A stretch of 64,000 nucleotides of DNA from Lunularia cruciata (lineage: Eukaryota; Streptophyta; Marchantiopsida; Lunulariales; Lunulariaceae): positions 6,324,001-6,388,000 of the forward strand of contig OX419757.1 in assembly GCA_948567375.1 (NCBI GenBank). The letters are read 5' to 3'. Made by a program: the position numbers and the translations under genes. Shown piece after piece: positions 44,271-56,683 of the stretch (position 1 is the first letter of the stretch; the number at the start of each line of letters is the position of its first letter). The notes beneath the pieces were generated by a model that worked only from the letters and a program-made list of their open reading frames with translations, did no database searches and had not been told where the DNA came from.

Positions 44271-46480
44271 ACAAGACTCTCTGTGGTGTATAGACCTTCC
44301 TTGAAGGTCCCACCAAATGAAAAATCCCCCTCTTGTTATCCAATAGGACAACACCATGTGTAAACCGCGCTCTCTCAAAGGCCGGTCTAGCTGGCAACTC
44401 CTCCAGTCTAGCCGCTGTTGCCTGCCATAAACCACTGGTCGTTGAACGGATCCCATGCTCCTCAACCAAGTCAACTCCACTACCAACCACCTCTGCTCTA
44501 GTAGTAGGAACTGCATCATCCCTACTCTCACACAACGTGGCAGCCAACCAGAATACTGGGGTTGGGTCAACTCCCAATGTAAACATGTCACTAGCTGAAA
44601 ACAAAGGATGCCGCATAATCAGCTGAGCCGCCCCCAACATCATGCTAGACTTAGTCTTTGTAGTAGCAGGTGGCTGACTAGCAGGTAGTCCATCATGTAC
44701 TCCATCACCACCTACCACACCTACACTGGGACGTCTAGGAACCATGGATGTCATATGTAATGCCTCAGATAGCGTGAAGGACTGGGGAAGTCTGACCTGT
44801 CTCCCAACCTCTCCTCTCTGTGGGTCCAACTCCATTGATGCTCCTCTAGGCTCTAGAGCACGTACTGCACTCCTAGTCACTGCTGCAGATGCATCTACCT
44901 ATGTTGCTCCACACATGAAGTCCAAAGCATCTCTATCACCAGCATATGAGGTGGAAGCCTCAGCACCCAAATCTGATCTCCTCTGAGCAATAGCCATACT
45001 AGCCAATCTCTGCTCCAACTGCTCAATCCGAGTAGCCATAGCTGTGTCAGAAGTAAGGGCAAGTACTGCACCCCTACTAGGTGTAGATCCTCTACCACCA
45101 CCTCTACCACCTTGTCCTCCATAAACTGGAGCTCCTCTACTACCTGCCATAGCAGCCCTACCACTCCGTAACTCCGGGTGTAGGTCAAAACACCGGTCAC
45201 TAGTGTGACCAAATCTGTGGCAATGCTCACACTGCCTTTGTGATGGCTGTGATGCACCAAAGGTATCAGGTCCGCTGCCCTGAGTACACTCTCTCCTATG
45301 GTGAGGTCCACCACAAGTCCAACAAGCAACACCACCACTCACTGGCTGCTGTTGACTCAAAAATGAGGGTAAGGGTCTAACTCCACTAGGCCCTCCACTC
45401 GCTCCATAGGATCTGGGCTGTCCACCCTATCCTCAGAAACCAACTGGGCGTGGTGCACTCTGCTGCACTCTAGAAGAAGTCACAGCCGTGGATGAGGTCT
45501 CCCTACCAAATCCAGATGTCACCACTCTCTCCTCCACCATGTTGAGCTCAATACGCTCAGCCAAACCAAAGACTACTGCCAAAGTGGGCGAAGTAGCCTA
45601 CAACAACATAGCATCACGAACTCTACATTGCAACTCCCTGTCCAGTATCCCATACCAAAACTGGACTGCCTGGGCCTCAGAAACTCCCTGAGTGAAACTG
45701 ATCAACCGCCTCAGGCGAGTGTATGCCTCGCATAGGCTCTCTCCGGCCATCCGCTGGAACTCTTGCAAGCTCCTCAACTTGTCAATCCGCACTCCCTGGT
45801 AGTTCTACCTCAAACATAGGAAGAACTCCACCATGGGGTTAAACCCCGGTACCACACCACCTCCTACAGCGGTACCTCCACTCGTAGTAGCACTATCTCC
45901 AGCTAGTGCACCTCCACTGGCTCCACCAACACTACTCGAGCTAGAACTTGTGGGTACAGCCGATCTACTCCTGGCCACTGAGCCTGAAGTGATGGAGACA
46001 TAGTGTGGAGACCAATAATGTCTCCATAACTCAATCTCCTCCAAATGAGCTCTCCTGAACTCATGGTAGTCATCCATCGGCGGACCCTCCAAATGCTGAA
46101 ACAACCCCTTCCATGCCATGAAGGGTGTGAACAAAGTCGGGTTCCGCATCTACTGCAGATCACACCAACTATTGAACTCCTGGATGAAGTCATCCAACTC
46201 AATGGTACCCATTGTACCAGAGTAACGCCTAGGGCCTTTGGAGGCCCCATAAATCTCGTCCATGTCCCACAATAACGGTGCGGACACACCAAGTGCACTC
46301 TCAATTGAATCAACTCATGTGTCAAACACCAACTCAGAGTCAATCTCCTCCCTCACTGGGACCTAAGATACAAGCTGATACCAAGCACCACTCCGAGTAA
46401 ACCCATTGCGTATTGCAAGGCTAACTCCACTAGAATCTCCAAAGAACTCCGTCGTGACAAAGTAACCACAACAGCAAACC
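44271..46480 (-). pseudogene. C2 gag with two zinc knuckles
   Basis: One frame from about 46480 to the protease. The capsid-like part has WKGLFQHLEGPPMDDYHEF and YTRLRRLISFTQG. Two knuckles lie near 45230-45330: CWTCGGPHHRREC (slightly irregular) and CEHCHRFGHTSDRC (canonical CCHC). Premature stops near 46320, 46150, 45803, 45596 and 44896 are mostly TAG or TGA. The start codon is uncertain. An ATG at 46263 is in frame, but coding-like sequence continues upstream. Confidence 0.75.
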
Positions 46481-47748
46481 CGAACCACCAACTGCTACCG
46501 CAAGTCGTAACCGCAAGTACCCCACCAAGTGCCAACACCACCAAGTGCCAATACCAACTAAGCACCACCCACTAATGTAACTCTAACCGAGATAACTACA
46601 CTAGGGGAAGGGCAACCTGTAACCTGCCATCATAACACACACTCTCACAGTCTGCAGGTCATCACTTCCTACCTCACCGGAGAGAAACAAAGGTAGTCTG
46701 ACTGGTCATCACTCCAGCTTCACCATCGAGAGCACACCAGAGCACCAACGCTCAAAAATCAGGGCACCTCACACAAACAGGAAGTAGAGAATGGAGGGGG
46801 TCCAATCACAAGAAATCTAAACGAAAACCTTCCATCTCATAACACAACACGAGACTGACTCTGCCACCATTTGACATTTGACATAAGAGGAGTTTGTGTC
46901 TAAGTCCTAAGCTACCAAGATCACCAAGAATGGGATCAAACTGCCTCTCCTAGCCAAAGCTACATGTGTATAGATAACAGTGGCACAATCACTAGGACAA
47001 CAAGTGAGGGTGGACCAGTTGGCTAGGGCACCAGTCTAGGAACAAGAGATCTAGGGGTCAAACCCTATTGCGTACAATCTAGCAGGAAAGGCAGATTTTG
47101 CCAACCAATGACCAAGATCTACTCTAAACTAGCTAGCCTCACGCTAGCAAGCTGGCTTGCTGGCCCTTCTAGGCCTTCGTAGCCTCTCATAGCCCACAGC
47201 CCTATGCCTCGTAGCCTCCAAATTCAGCCAAATGAGGCCTTTCTTGTTGCCACTTCGAACCTCCTCCAAAATTGGCGAAACCTCTCCAAATCTGCAAAAG
47301 TCCTCCAAACTAACAAAACTCTTCCAAATCTGGCCCAAAATCTGACGCAAACCCTAAAGATGGCTGTCCGCCAAATCCCCCGCTAACTTTCCACTCGAGC
47401 CAAATTGACAAAACGGGTTTTTCCAAATCACAATTTCATAAGAAGAGCTTCCTAACCCCACCTTCAATTTGACTTTCTAAGCCCAACTTGCAGCAAATTG
47501 GTCCTGCCTTCACCTCTTGAGCTCAAAATCACAACACTGCTCAAAAATTGCTCCTTCTTTGCTCAAAATTTGGCCAGCACTTCCGCACACCATCCGCCTG
47601 AATGCCAAATTTGCATCAACTAAACGAGCTTCTGCACACTAGGGAAACACTGAACTTGAATTGAGCTACCAACGATCCACCGAGCTTGGAGATATCACCA
47701 ACACTCACAATTCCTGCACCTGATTTCTCCCTGACCTCACTTCTCTGA
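46481..47748 (-). other. C2 5' leader, no gene seen
   Basis: About 1.3 kb of purine-rich (minus strand) untranslated leader between the L repeat and gag. It aligns with the C1 leader. The sequence next to L (minus strand TCAGAGAAG) partly resembles the ATCAGAGC core of an initiator-Met primer site, but the match is weak. Confidence 0.55.
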
Positions 47749-48199
47749 TGTAATCAGATTGCTTAACACTCTCAACTCAACTCAACTCAGATCAGTACTT
47801 GATCTGTCACTCTATAAACTGCCAACAATTGGGCACTGATTACAATCAAGCCACACCCACTCAAGCATAGAGAATCCAGGTGATGCTCGCCGGCCTCTGT
47901 CCACCATAGCCAGGAACTCGAAGGCTCAACATCAGAGAAGTGAGCTCTCTAGAGCTCACCTTCAAAACTATACCCCTGGACTCGAGCTAGCACTGAAACC
48001 CTAACGGTCCCGCTGACGGCACACTTGACGGTGCAAACGGTGCAAAGTGACGGTGGGCCCCACCGTGAAGTCAATACCCCGAACACAAAATCTAACCGTC
48101 GGAAAGAAGTCTCTGAGAAACTGCTAGAATAACTCTAACTACTATCATTGGAACTCCAGTGTCCGAGCATCTAGATGCGGAACTACAAATGGCGTGACA
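47749..48199 (-). repeat. C2 repeat L, 5' copy
   Basis: 451 bp, TGTAATCAG...GGCGTGACA. It is directly flanked by the TCTT target duplication on the outside and by the leader on the inside, with no X block on either side. Confidence 0.88.
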
Positions 48200-48318
48200 T
48201 CTTGCCAAATCAACCTTACCCTCACCAATCTGGCTAAACCTTACCAAATTTGACATGCCTTTGAATTTGACCATCCTCTACCACTCCAAATCAAGTCTCA
48301 ACTCCTAAACTTGGCTAA
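48200..48318 (-). other. C1 leader, second piece
   Basis: Continuation of the C1 untranslated leader after C2. It starts with the TCTT duplication and ends where the solo D LTR begins. Non-coding. Confidence 0.6.
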
Positions 48319-48744
48319 TGTAAAATACTAAGACTGAGGAGAGAAATAGGAGAATGGAATATCACATTGAGATACTTGAGTGTATGAAACTCCAAATGTT
48401 TAGCATGAGCTTTGGCTTTGGTATTTATAGGGAGCATACAAGGCTCTTGAGAAGCTTCCCAAGAAGTTATCTACAACCGCTTTCTTTAAATACAAGCCAA
48501 GCTAACCAAGAAGCTTCTCAAGAAATTTCCTTCTAGAAGCTACCTACTTGGTGTGCAAGCTAAGCTAGTTGGAAGCTTCCCAAGAAACTTCCTCCTAGAA
48601 GTTATCACTTTGCATGCATGTTACTTAATACCTGGAAGGTGCCAAGTAGCTTCCTATATACTTCTTGAATATTCTAGGCTAATTTGGCTTATTTTTTACT
48701 TCATTAGCCTTGACTAATTCATTGGTAAACTCCATTTTGTTACA
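48319..48744 (-). repeat. Solo LTR of family D (D3)
   Basis: A 426-bp LTR in the same orientation as D2, starting TGTAAAATAC and ending TTGTTACA. Flanks GCTAA (48314-48318) and ACTAA (48745-48749) form a target duplication with one mismatch. A solo LTR is the usual product of LTR-LTR recombination. Confidence 0.85.
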
Positions 48745-48978
48745 ACTAACCTCCAAATCAAGTCAATCTTATGCCAACTTGAGAGATCTCCAAGCCTTCC
48801 ACCAATATAGAGAACCCTTAAATCATGTACTAAAATAGCTTAATCTATCTAATTTGAAGGATAGAGAACTCCAAGTCCCTAATTCAAGGGAACAATTCCC
48901 AAATCTAGCCCCAATTTTGTACTTAGGCTCAATTTGCACCACCTAACCTTCTATTTTACCTCTTATTCCTAAATTGAC
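48745..48978 (-). other. C1 leader, third piece
   Basis: Pyrimidine-rich (plus strand) leader sequence between the solo D LTR and element A4. No gene. Confidence 0.5.
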
Positions 48979-49350
48979 TCCTCAAAAATGCAATCTTATT
49001 GCCTCCCCTTTGAAGAAAAGGCATCCATTGTATTGCCTTTCAATTTGTCTTATCAAGATCTTTCCAATGATACCACTTCCATTCTTTTTTAGCTTTCTGC
49101 ATAAACATTCCCAAAATATTCCTTTTGGTTAAACTTGGTTGACCAACCAAATTGGACTAGTTTGACATGTTACCAATCCATGTATCTAATCTAAAAGTGT
49201 AGTTCCCTTAGAGGGGTTTTTGTATCTAATCTAAGGGTGTAGCTCACTTTGGGTGGTTATTCTCTCTATATAATAAAGTCAAAGTGTTCCTTGGAACATT
49301 ATGATATTAGAGAGTTCAATCTTTTGTTCTTCTATCTTTGGACTATTACA
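48979..49350 (+). repeat. A4 5' LTR, truncated
   Basis: This matches the last 370 bp of the 3' LTR at 54373-54888 (CTCAAAAAT start, GACTATTACA end). The outer part is missing. Confidence 0.75.
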
Positions 49351-50279
49351 ATCATATGACAATAAATGTGATAATCCAAGTGAGTGGATCATCCCTCTAA
49401 TAGAAGATAATTTTGAGCACCTAATTTTCCCTTCCTAAATCTTTTCTATATTAAGATTATGTATATCCAACACAAGCAAGTGAGAATGTACCTCATTTAC
49501 CATGAAATCTACTTTGGAGTAGATTTCATGGACATAATTTCAAGATTTTATGCCAAACCTTATGATTTTACATCGTGTGATATAAGATAGAGATTAAGAT
49601 TTGAATTTTACATTCTATTATGATACAATGGATCTGAATAGGCCAATTCCTTTATCTTTCAATACTCAAGTAGAAGTCCATTATGTAGTTAGGCCCAAAA
49701 GTGATGTCTAGGGATTTTATAGTTAGCAACTTTGGTGAGGATTATTGTCAACAAATGATAGCCTTTGAGATCCTTATGGTTACCCCAATCATCTGTGATC
49801 CCTCCTAAGTGATAATATTAACTCTTTATTGAAGTAGGAAGTATTTTTTGAGGCACATCATGTGTATAAATCATGGAACCATATTTGCAAGATCTGAGGC
49901 AAGGAATGTAGGGGATGTTGACCAAGTTTAAAGAGATCAAGATGATAATAGAGGAACTACAAAGTCATACATACATTCAAAAGTGATGATGGAATGCAAG
50001 TAGGAAGATCATCCTAAACCTAGTGAAAATAGCCAAAGTACCTACAAAATTATCCACAATGGCAACAGAGATCTTGATCAACAATGAAGCCATATTTTTA
50101 CTATGGATGAAGAAGACATGCAACATCAAGCCTTACAAGGGATAATGCTCAATGGGAGTAGTGGAGAATTGGATCTCAAGAATGAATTGATACTTTTGAT
50201 TATTCACAATAAAGATCATCAATCATTGTACAAATGTGTTTGCATTTTTCTACTTGATCTATAAAGCTCTGAGTTAGTA
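49351..50279 (+). other. A4 leader, degenerate
   Basis: The initiator-Met primer site is no longer exact. From about 49630 the leader-ORF homology of families A and D can be followed at DNA level (49640-49800) but with stops. Confidence 0.5.
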
Positions 50280-51350
50280 TGATTTTAGAACTAGTGTAGA
50301 TGTAAAGAAGGGAGACCACATGGATGGTGATGAAAGAAGAGTTGTTGAAGAATTTCCAATCTATGGATTCTATGCAGATGGCTCAAACTTGATTATGGGA
50401 GTTGAAGCAAAAGAATAGCATACAAAAATACATGGAGATATTTCTTGACCTACAAGTTGCAATAACTATTATGAGCCTAATAGAATCCCTTGATAACTTC
50501 AAAGGGAGGTTAAAAGAGAAAATTTGACAAGAGATAATGGTACAATATCCTTGCATAGTTTTTGAAGTTATTGCATGAGCTTAGAGAATAGAAAGGGCAC
50601 TTAGAGGAGGTGAAATGGTAAACTCAACACAACACCATTGAGATGAAACACCAAACTCTGGTGGACCAATTCCTATGGAATTGTGCAACATTCATTTTTG
50701 AGATCAAGGAGCTTGATCATTCTAAGGAGAATAGGGATATATCAAAGAAAGAAGAGATGGAGTCCCAAGGGAAGAAAGGGCTTGAGAAGAACAATGATAT
50801 TAGTACAATTGTAGATGGTTTGGGAACATAGCCATCAATTGTTATGCTTTCTTTCCTAGTGGTCCTTGGCCTTATATATGCAACCTTTGAGCCATCAGGA
50901 AGGACAAATCAAGATGAGGATATTGAAATCTTGTTGGAACATGAAGATTGCTAGTAAATATACCTCATAATCTTATTGGCTTAAAAAGAGAAGATTAAAA
51001 GCAAGGAGAGGAAAAGGACAATTTCAAAAAGATTGAGGAAGATAACCACACAATTAACTGTCATAGACAAAATACTAAAAGAAAATCAAGTAAGAGTATT
51101 GACGGATCTTAGAGCAACAAAAAATTTCTTGTCTTGCTCTATTGAAATAAGGTTAAGGGTGGAACAAGAGAAGGATGAGAGTGAAGAAGTAGAGCTATCT
51201 AATGGTCAAACAAAGAGGATTGCAATTTTACCTAGAAAGGTAGCACTCTTTTTAGGAGTGTATAAGGAAGGGATTGAGTGGTAAGTGATATGGTTAGTTC
51301 ATTACGATGTGATGTTGGGCATGCTATGGATGGAGCATTATACTCCCATA
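50280..51350 (+). pseudogene. A4 gag and protease remnants
   Basis: Gag homology about 50280-50830 in several frames. The protease is at 51033-51284 (VLTDLRATKNFLS) with the catalytic loop changed to D-L-R. Inactive. Confidence 0.7.
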
Positions 51351-51499
51351 GTAAATTGATAAAGGAAAATAGTGAGAACTAGCCAATTGAAATTATTTAG
51401 AAATAAGATAAGATCCCAAAGGTAAGAATTGAGATCTCATCTCAATTCTTACTAATTCTCATTCATGTCATAGGAATAACAACTATCAATAAAGAAAAT

Positions 51500-53780
51500 A
51501 TGTGTTTCTTAGGCCTAATAAGAGAATTCCAAAGTGCACAACTTGATGGAAAATTTCCTAAAATTCTGAAGGATGTGGTAGAAGGATTTAAGGATGTAAT
51601 TCTTGATAATTTACTCTCAAGATTACCACCTAAAAGGAGAGTAGATCAAAAAATTGAGTTATTTTTAGGAATACATATCCTTGCAAAACCCCATACTAAC
51701 TATCACCTCATAAGTTGGAGGAATGCAAGGCTCAAATCAAAGAAATGTTGCAAAAAGTGTTCATCCAACCTCACATATTGCCATATAGGGCTCTTGTCTT
51801 ATTTGTGAAGAAGAAGGATTGTAAGTTATGGATGTGCATTTACTATTGTGTGAGGAAAAAATATCCATTACCTCAAATGAATGACTTATTTGATCAATAC
51901 AATGGGGCAAAGTATTTCACTAAACTCAACCTATCGAGCAATTATAACCAAATTGTAACCATAAGAGATATACACAAAATTTCCTTTCAAACAAGTTATA
52001 ATCACTTTGAGCACCTAGTGATGCCATTTGGCCTCACCAATGCACCAATCACTTTCATGAGTTTGATGAATGATACATTTTTCCATATTTATATAAGTAT
52101 GTTATCATATTTTTATATGATATCCTGGTCTATAGTAGTACAATGAAAGAGCATAAGCAACATATGCAAGAAGTCCTCCAAGTCTTACAAAAGAATCAAT
52201 TGTATGCCAAACTTTGTAAGTGTGACTTTTGCAAGTTTGGGGTAAATTACTTAGCTCACCAAGTAAACATAAAAGTTATCCAAGTTTTAATAGATAAAAT
52301 AGAAGTCATTTAGAACTAAGGTACTCTAAAAGATTAAATGCAGATCAATAGTTTCTTGGGATTAAAAGGGTCAACTATTGTCAATTCATCAAGGACTTTT
52401 CTAGGGTTGCACAACCCCTAACATCATTACTTGGCAAAGGGAAGAAATAAACATGAGGAACAACATAGGTACTTATCTTTCAAGCATTGAAAGATGCATT
52501 ACTACATGTACCACTCTTGAAATGGTATGATACCAAATGTCCAATCAAGTTGGCTATAAATGCATCAGGCATTGTAATAAGAGCAGTTCTATAACAAGAA
52601 TAGGATGATGAATTCCACCATGTTGCATATTTCTCTTGAAAATTGTCAAATAGTGTAGCAAAATTATCACACCACTAAATGAGAAGAGATATCAACTGTC
52701 ATTGCTACTAAGCATTGGAAGCATGTCTTGGCAAGAAGGTAATTTTAGTGCAAAGAGATCACAAACAACTAGTCTACCTAGAAACACAAAAAGATCTCTC
52801 TCGTAGATAAATTTGTTGGGCAAAGTGGAGACAATAGTTCAACATGACTACCCACATATGTGGAAGGCAAGAAAAAACTTCTAGATGCATTAACCCAGAT
52901 ACCTATGGTGAATAATATGGTTGTAGAGGTCATGATGAATGTAGATTTTTGGACAAGGATTCTTGATGTTACATAGATTGACTACTTGATGGTAGGAGCT
53001 CAATACTCCAAAGGTGTAACTAGTAGCAAAGGAATCATCTTCCTTGATGGAAAGTTATGGATGTCAAATGTTCCAGATCTAGGAACCACCATCCTAGCTA
53101 AATGTCATGATTTTGCAATTTAAGGTCATGTTGCAGCGGACAATACATTAGATGTAGTCAAACAACATTTGCATTAGCCCAAGATGGGCAGAGATGTTAT
53201 GGAGTATGTTCAAAGCTGCATTACTTTATTAGCAAAATAAAGCTCCTAATAAGGCTCCCACATATCTCCTTCAAGTTTCCTAACCCTACATAACATTGGG
53301 AGCAAGTCAAGATGGATCTAGTTTGTGAATTGCCCAAGACAACCTCAAGTTTTGACTCCATTGCAATCTTTGTAGACCAACTTAGCAAAATAACTCATTT
53401 TTGTATGAGAATTCAAGATGTAACTATGCCATAATTGGCTCAATTGTACTTTGTCTATGGTCTTTTCTCAACATGGAATGTCTTGAGTACTTATTGCAGA
53501 TTGTGGTTCTCAAATCACTAGTTTATTTTGGAGAACCTGTTTGGAGTTTTTAAACCAAACTTGCAATGTCCATGGCATGCCATCCACAAACCAAATGAAC
53601 AAATAGTGCAGGCCAATTGCACTATTGAAGATATCCTACAAGGATTCATGCTAGAGGAGCAAGAAAGGTGGAACATGTTACTTCCATTGGTAGAATTTGC
53701 CTATAAAAATTTGGTGAATGTGTCTATAAAGGTGTTCCTCATGTATGGAGAACACCTTTGAGCTTCGTAAAGGTCAGCCC
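51500..53780 (+). pseudogene. A4 RT, RNase H and integrase remnants
   Basis: RT pieces at 51715-52146 ([41 protein letters not shown]) are followed by decayed RNase H and integrase. The integrase end is readable at 53528-53761 (QWERW-like EEQERWNMLLPLVEFAYKN). Numerous stops. Confidence 0.75.
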
Positions 53781-53858
53781 CATGGCTACAAAAGTTGATG
53801 TTGTGAACACTATTTTTTCAAGGATCCATTAGGGCATGGACAATGCTAGGAATAGGTT

Positions 53859-54360
53859 GTGGATAGCCCAAAATATTGGCAAAAACAATTTGTAGATGCA
53901 CATTGCCTGCACATAGAGCTTGAAGTTGGGGATCAAGTGTGGATAGCCACAACCAACATTATGTTGGCTGGCCCTTGTAATTTCAACCCTTGCTTTATTG
54001 GACCTTTTCCCATCCTCCGTCAAATCAGAGTAATGGTCTATCACTTCAAGCTACCTCCAAACATGAAGATCCATCCAATGTTCTACATTTCTTTTGAATG
54101 CAATTATGCACTTTGACCTCCTTTCTTTCCATACAAGAAGCTAGACTTTGTCCATACCTCATTGATTGACCGGAGGAATACAAACTCAAGTGCATTCTCC
54201 AAAAATTGTACCTACCATCAACATGTGTAGTATCTTGTACAATGGAAAGTGTACCCCTTGTATGAGGTAACTTGGGAGCCCATAGCTAACTTGACCAATT
54301 CACCGATGTTAGTGCAATATTTTGAACAACAACATTGCAACAAGGACTTTGCATCTTAAA
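53859..54360 (+). pseudogene. A4 integrase C-terminus and chromodomain remnant
   Basis: Integrase C-terminal module at 53859-54116 (EVGDQVWIATTNIML, CFIGPFPILRQ). The chromodomain is at 54180-54357 (YLVQWK, YPLYEVTWEPIANLT, FEQQHCNKDFAS) with one stop. Confidence 0.78.
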
Positions 54361-54372
54361 TGAGTGGAAGTC

Positions 54373-54888
54373 TGTAATACCATTAGCTAGAAAAATTAGC
54401 TAAAGGTGCAAATTGGCTTAGTAATATCTTTTGAGATGTTAAACATGATGGTCTAAGTCAAGTGGATATAGGAGTCACCAAAAGAGTACTTCTACTAACA
54501 AGGCAAAGATTGAAAACATATTGAAAACTTAGAGCTAATTTTGGAGGTCTAAACAAAACAATAAGGTCTCAAAAATAGAAACTTACCTCCCCTTGTGAAA
54601 AAGGCATTTTATTTTACCCTCTTCCACTCCTCCTTCAATTTTTCTTGTTGCGGTCTTTCCAACAGTACCATTTCCATTCTATTATGAGTTTCTTATAGAA
54701 AGATTCCCTTTCGTCAAACTTGTTTTACCAAAGGGAAGGCTGATATGTCACCAATTCATGTATCTAATCTAAGGGTGGAGTTCCCTTAAAGTGATTCATC
54801 TACTCTATATAATAAAGCTGTAGGGCTCTTTGGGACCTTGGAGTATTAAAGATTTCAGCCTTTTTTCTTCTATCTGTGTACTAGTACA
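54373..54888 (+). repeat. A4 3' LTR
   Basis: A 516-bp LTR starting TGTAATACC and ending ACTAGTACA. A worn polypurine tract precedes it. Confidence 0.8.
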
Positions 54889-54929
54889 CCAACAGTTTGT
54901 GCACCCAATTTCCCCTCTAACTTCTTTGA

Positions 54930-55360
54930 TGTAATCAATTTGATCACAAATTCAACTCAAATCAAAAACTCAACTCTCAAATCAATAAACTGCCAATTAC
55001 ATGCATTGATTATACTATCAAGCCACACCCACCCTAGCTAAGTGACTCCAAGTGAAGCTTGGAGTCTCTATCTAACATAACCAAGAGCTCAAAGGCTCAA
55101 CAACAAAGAAGTGAGTTTTTTGGATCTACACTTCAAAGGTATACCTCTTTAGACTCAACTTAGAATTATAAGCCTAACTATGATGTTGGTACCCCATTTA
55201 ACGGTGCAAAAAATAGCTCTAACAGTGTGATCAATAGATTGACATGAAATCTGAGCCGCCACTAAGTAGTCTTTGAGTAAATATTGGTATAACTATGATT
55301 GCCAAGACTAACACTCTAGCACCCAAGCAAAATACCTTCAATGTTGCAAATGTTATTACA
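54930..55360 (-). repeat. C1 repeat L, 5' copy
   Basis: 431 bp, TGTAATCAATTTG...TGTTATTACA, matching L of C2 and the C1 3' copy. As in C2, the leader lies directly inside it and no X block is present. Copia sequence resumes at 55361. Confidence 0.8.
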
Positions 55361-56098
55361 AGATTGAGCAAGAGAGTAACTCTATTTTTGTGATTCTATA
55401 TGCAAGTGATGTGTGCAACCTTATTCATGCAATAGTTAATACTAGACCAAATATCTTCTTTGGAGTAAGTGTAATGAGTAGACACATGGTAGATCTAAGA
55501 AGGTGGGAAGTTGTAAAGTGGATACTCCTTACCTTAAGAGTATTATATTTATTAAAGATTATTATATATCCTGTCTAATTCAAAGCATCACAAGCTTTGT
55601 TGATGTTGATTTCTTTAGAAATTTGGATAAGAAGATCCTCTACAAGTAATCCAATAGGTTGGAAGTAAATTTCATAGTTTACCATAGCACTTTTGAATCA
55701 TTGAAATTGAATATTTGGCTACAACAAAAGTAGTTGATGAAGGTATTTAGCTGAAGAGGTCTAAGAGCAAGATTGGTCTACTCTAGGATCAAATTCTAGT
55801 ATATTTTGATTGTCAAAGTGGAATGCATTTGGCTAAGAATCAGGTTTTTCACTCTCAGATAAAACATATAGATGTGGAACAAAGATGTCATCAATAGCAA
55901 AGAAGTGTATTTATAGAAGATATATACACAAGAGAATACTATAGATATGTTTGCAATACTTGTATCTACTGAGAAGTTCAAGTTTTGCTTGGACCTACTT
56001 AGGATAAGAAGTATTTGATGGAGATGCATCCAAGAGATGTAGGAAAGACTACACAAATAGGATGTTTCATGTGGATGGAAAAAACATAAGATAAAGTG

Positions 56099-56162
<64 letters not shown>

Positions 56163-56540
56163 ATTGTATCACTAGTCTTCCTGGCTATCTTTGTTTGCTT
56201 GCATCTTATAATTCTAGTTAGAGTTCTAAGAGGAGAGAAAGGAACATTTAAGATTAACTTTATCATGTGATGAAGATTCAATCTAGTGCTAGTTTAGTGA
56301 AAGCATTAGAGTTAGCCAATTTTGTATTACCATCTTATGTATTACAAATTCTCATATCGAATATATATCACTATATTGTGTGTGAGTCTAAATAAAACCA
56401 AATACATGTGTATGTTCTCTAGTGGACATGATTCTAATTTAGAAGGGAATTACTTACATTTTGTATTGTCTTTACTAGATTGTATGTATTCTTTATATGT
56501 ATATTTGTAATTACTTCCAATAAGAAAAAAATATAGAAGT
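55361..56540 (+). mobile_element. Ty1/copia element E, RNase H part (right of C1)
   Basis: Copia RNase H remnants: ASDVCNLIHAIVNTRPNIFFGVSVMSRH split over 55390-55490, EIEYLATTKVVDEGI (ALSTTEAEY block) near 55705, and YFDCQSGMHLAKNQVFHSQ with KHIDV near 55800-55880. Many stops. The 3' end is not clearly defined. Confidence 0.78.
56102..56160. repeat. (TA)n microsatellite
   Basis: About 58 bp of uninterrupted TA dinucleotides within the copia remnant. Likely polymorphic. Confidence 0.95.
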
Positions 56541-56683
56541 TCTATGTGCACATCCCTAAATTGAATTAGATGCAAATTTCAAGGATAGGTTTTGGCAAAA
56601 GAAACCTAATGAACATGATTTCTATTTCTCAAAGAGGAAACTAAATTTTTCTTATTTTTATGAGGATATTGGCCAAGCTCAAC

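Larger units (their letters stand above)
38363..48199 (-). mobile_element. Ty3-like element C2 with methyltransferase and PHD finger
   Basis: A 9,837-bp element inside the C1 leader, flanked by TCTT (38359-38362 and 48200-48203), with TGTC...GACA ends. Order in the transcribed direction: L repeat, leader, gag-protease frame, methyltransferase-RT-RNase H-integrase-PHD frame, polypurine tract, X, L, X'. L copies are about 94% identical, so it is of moderate age. It is inactive: 15 premature stops in the pol frame, and RT and integrase catalytic residues are lost. Confidence 0.85.
48979..54888 (+). mobile_element. Chromovirus A4 (family A), decayed
   Basis: A plus-strand family A element with a truncated 5' LTR (48979-49350, lacking about 190 bp of U3), leader, gag, protease, RT, RNase H, integrase, chromodomain, polypurine tract and 3' LTR (54373-54888). 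Full of stops and small indels. The 3' LTR abuts the C1 leader (CCAACAG). Confidence 0.82.
27490..55360 (-). mobile_element. Ty3-like element C1 (old), expanded by nested insertions
   Basis: An old relative of C2 spread over 27.9 kb. Its own pieces are 27490-32982 (3' repeats, PHD remnant, integrase, RNase H, RT, methyltransferase), 36989-38362 (gag N-terminus, leader), 48200-48318, 48745-48978 and 54889-55360 (leader and 5' repeat). About 1.8 kb of gag-protease is missing and replaced by family A pieces. The flanks are contiguous copia sequence. The 4-bp flanks CTAT and AGAT fit a decayed target duplication. Confidence 0.82.

Noticed and set aside
46045-46343. Open frames opposite or out of phase with C2 gag (for example 45903-46343 minus, 46045-46275 plus)
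   Set aside because: They are shadows of the gag frame. The protein-like signal, knuckles and protease lie in the frame read from 46263 downward.
47144-47386. Small ORFs in the C2 leader
   Set aside because: No conservation with the C1 leader at protein level. Low-complexity composition explains them.
28119-47748. C1 and C2 as a simple tandem duplication of one element
   Set aside because: C1 leader sequence is found on both sides of C2 with a 4-bp TCTT duplication, so C2 is an insertion into C1.
56102-56160. Regulatory or origin function for the TA run
   Set aside because: A plain dinucleotide microsatellite. Nothing around it supports more.
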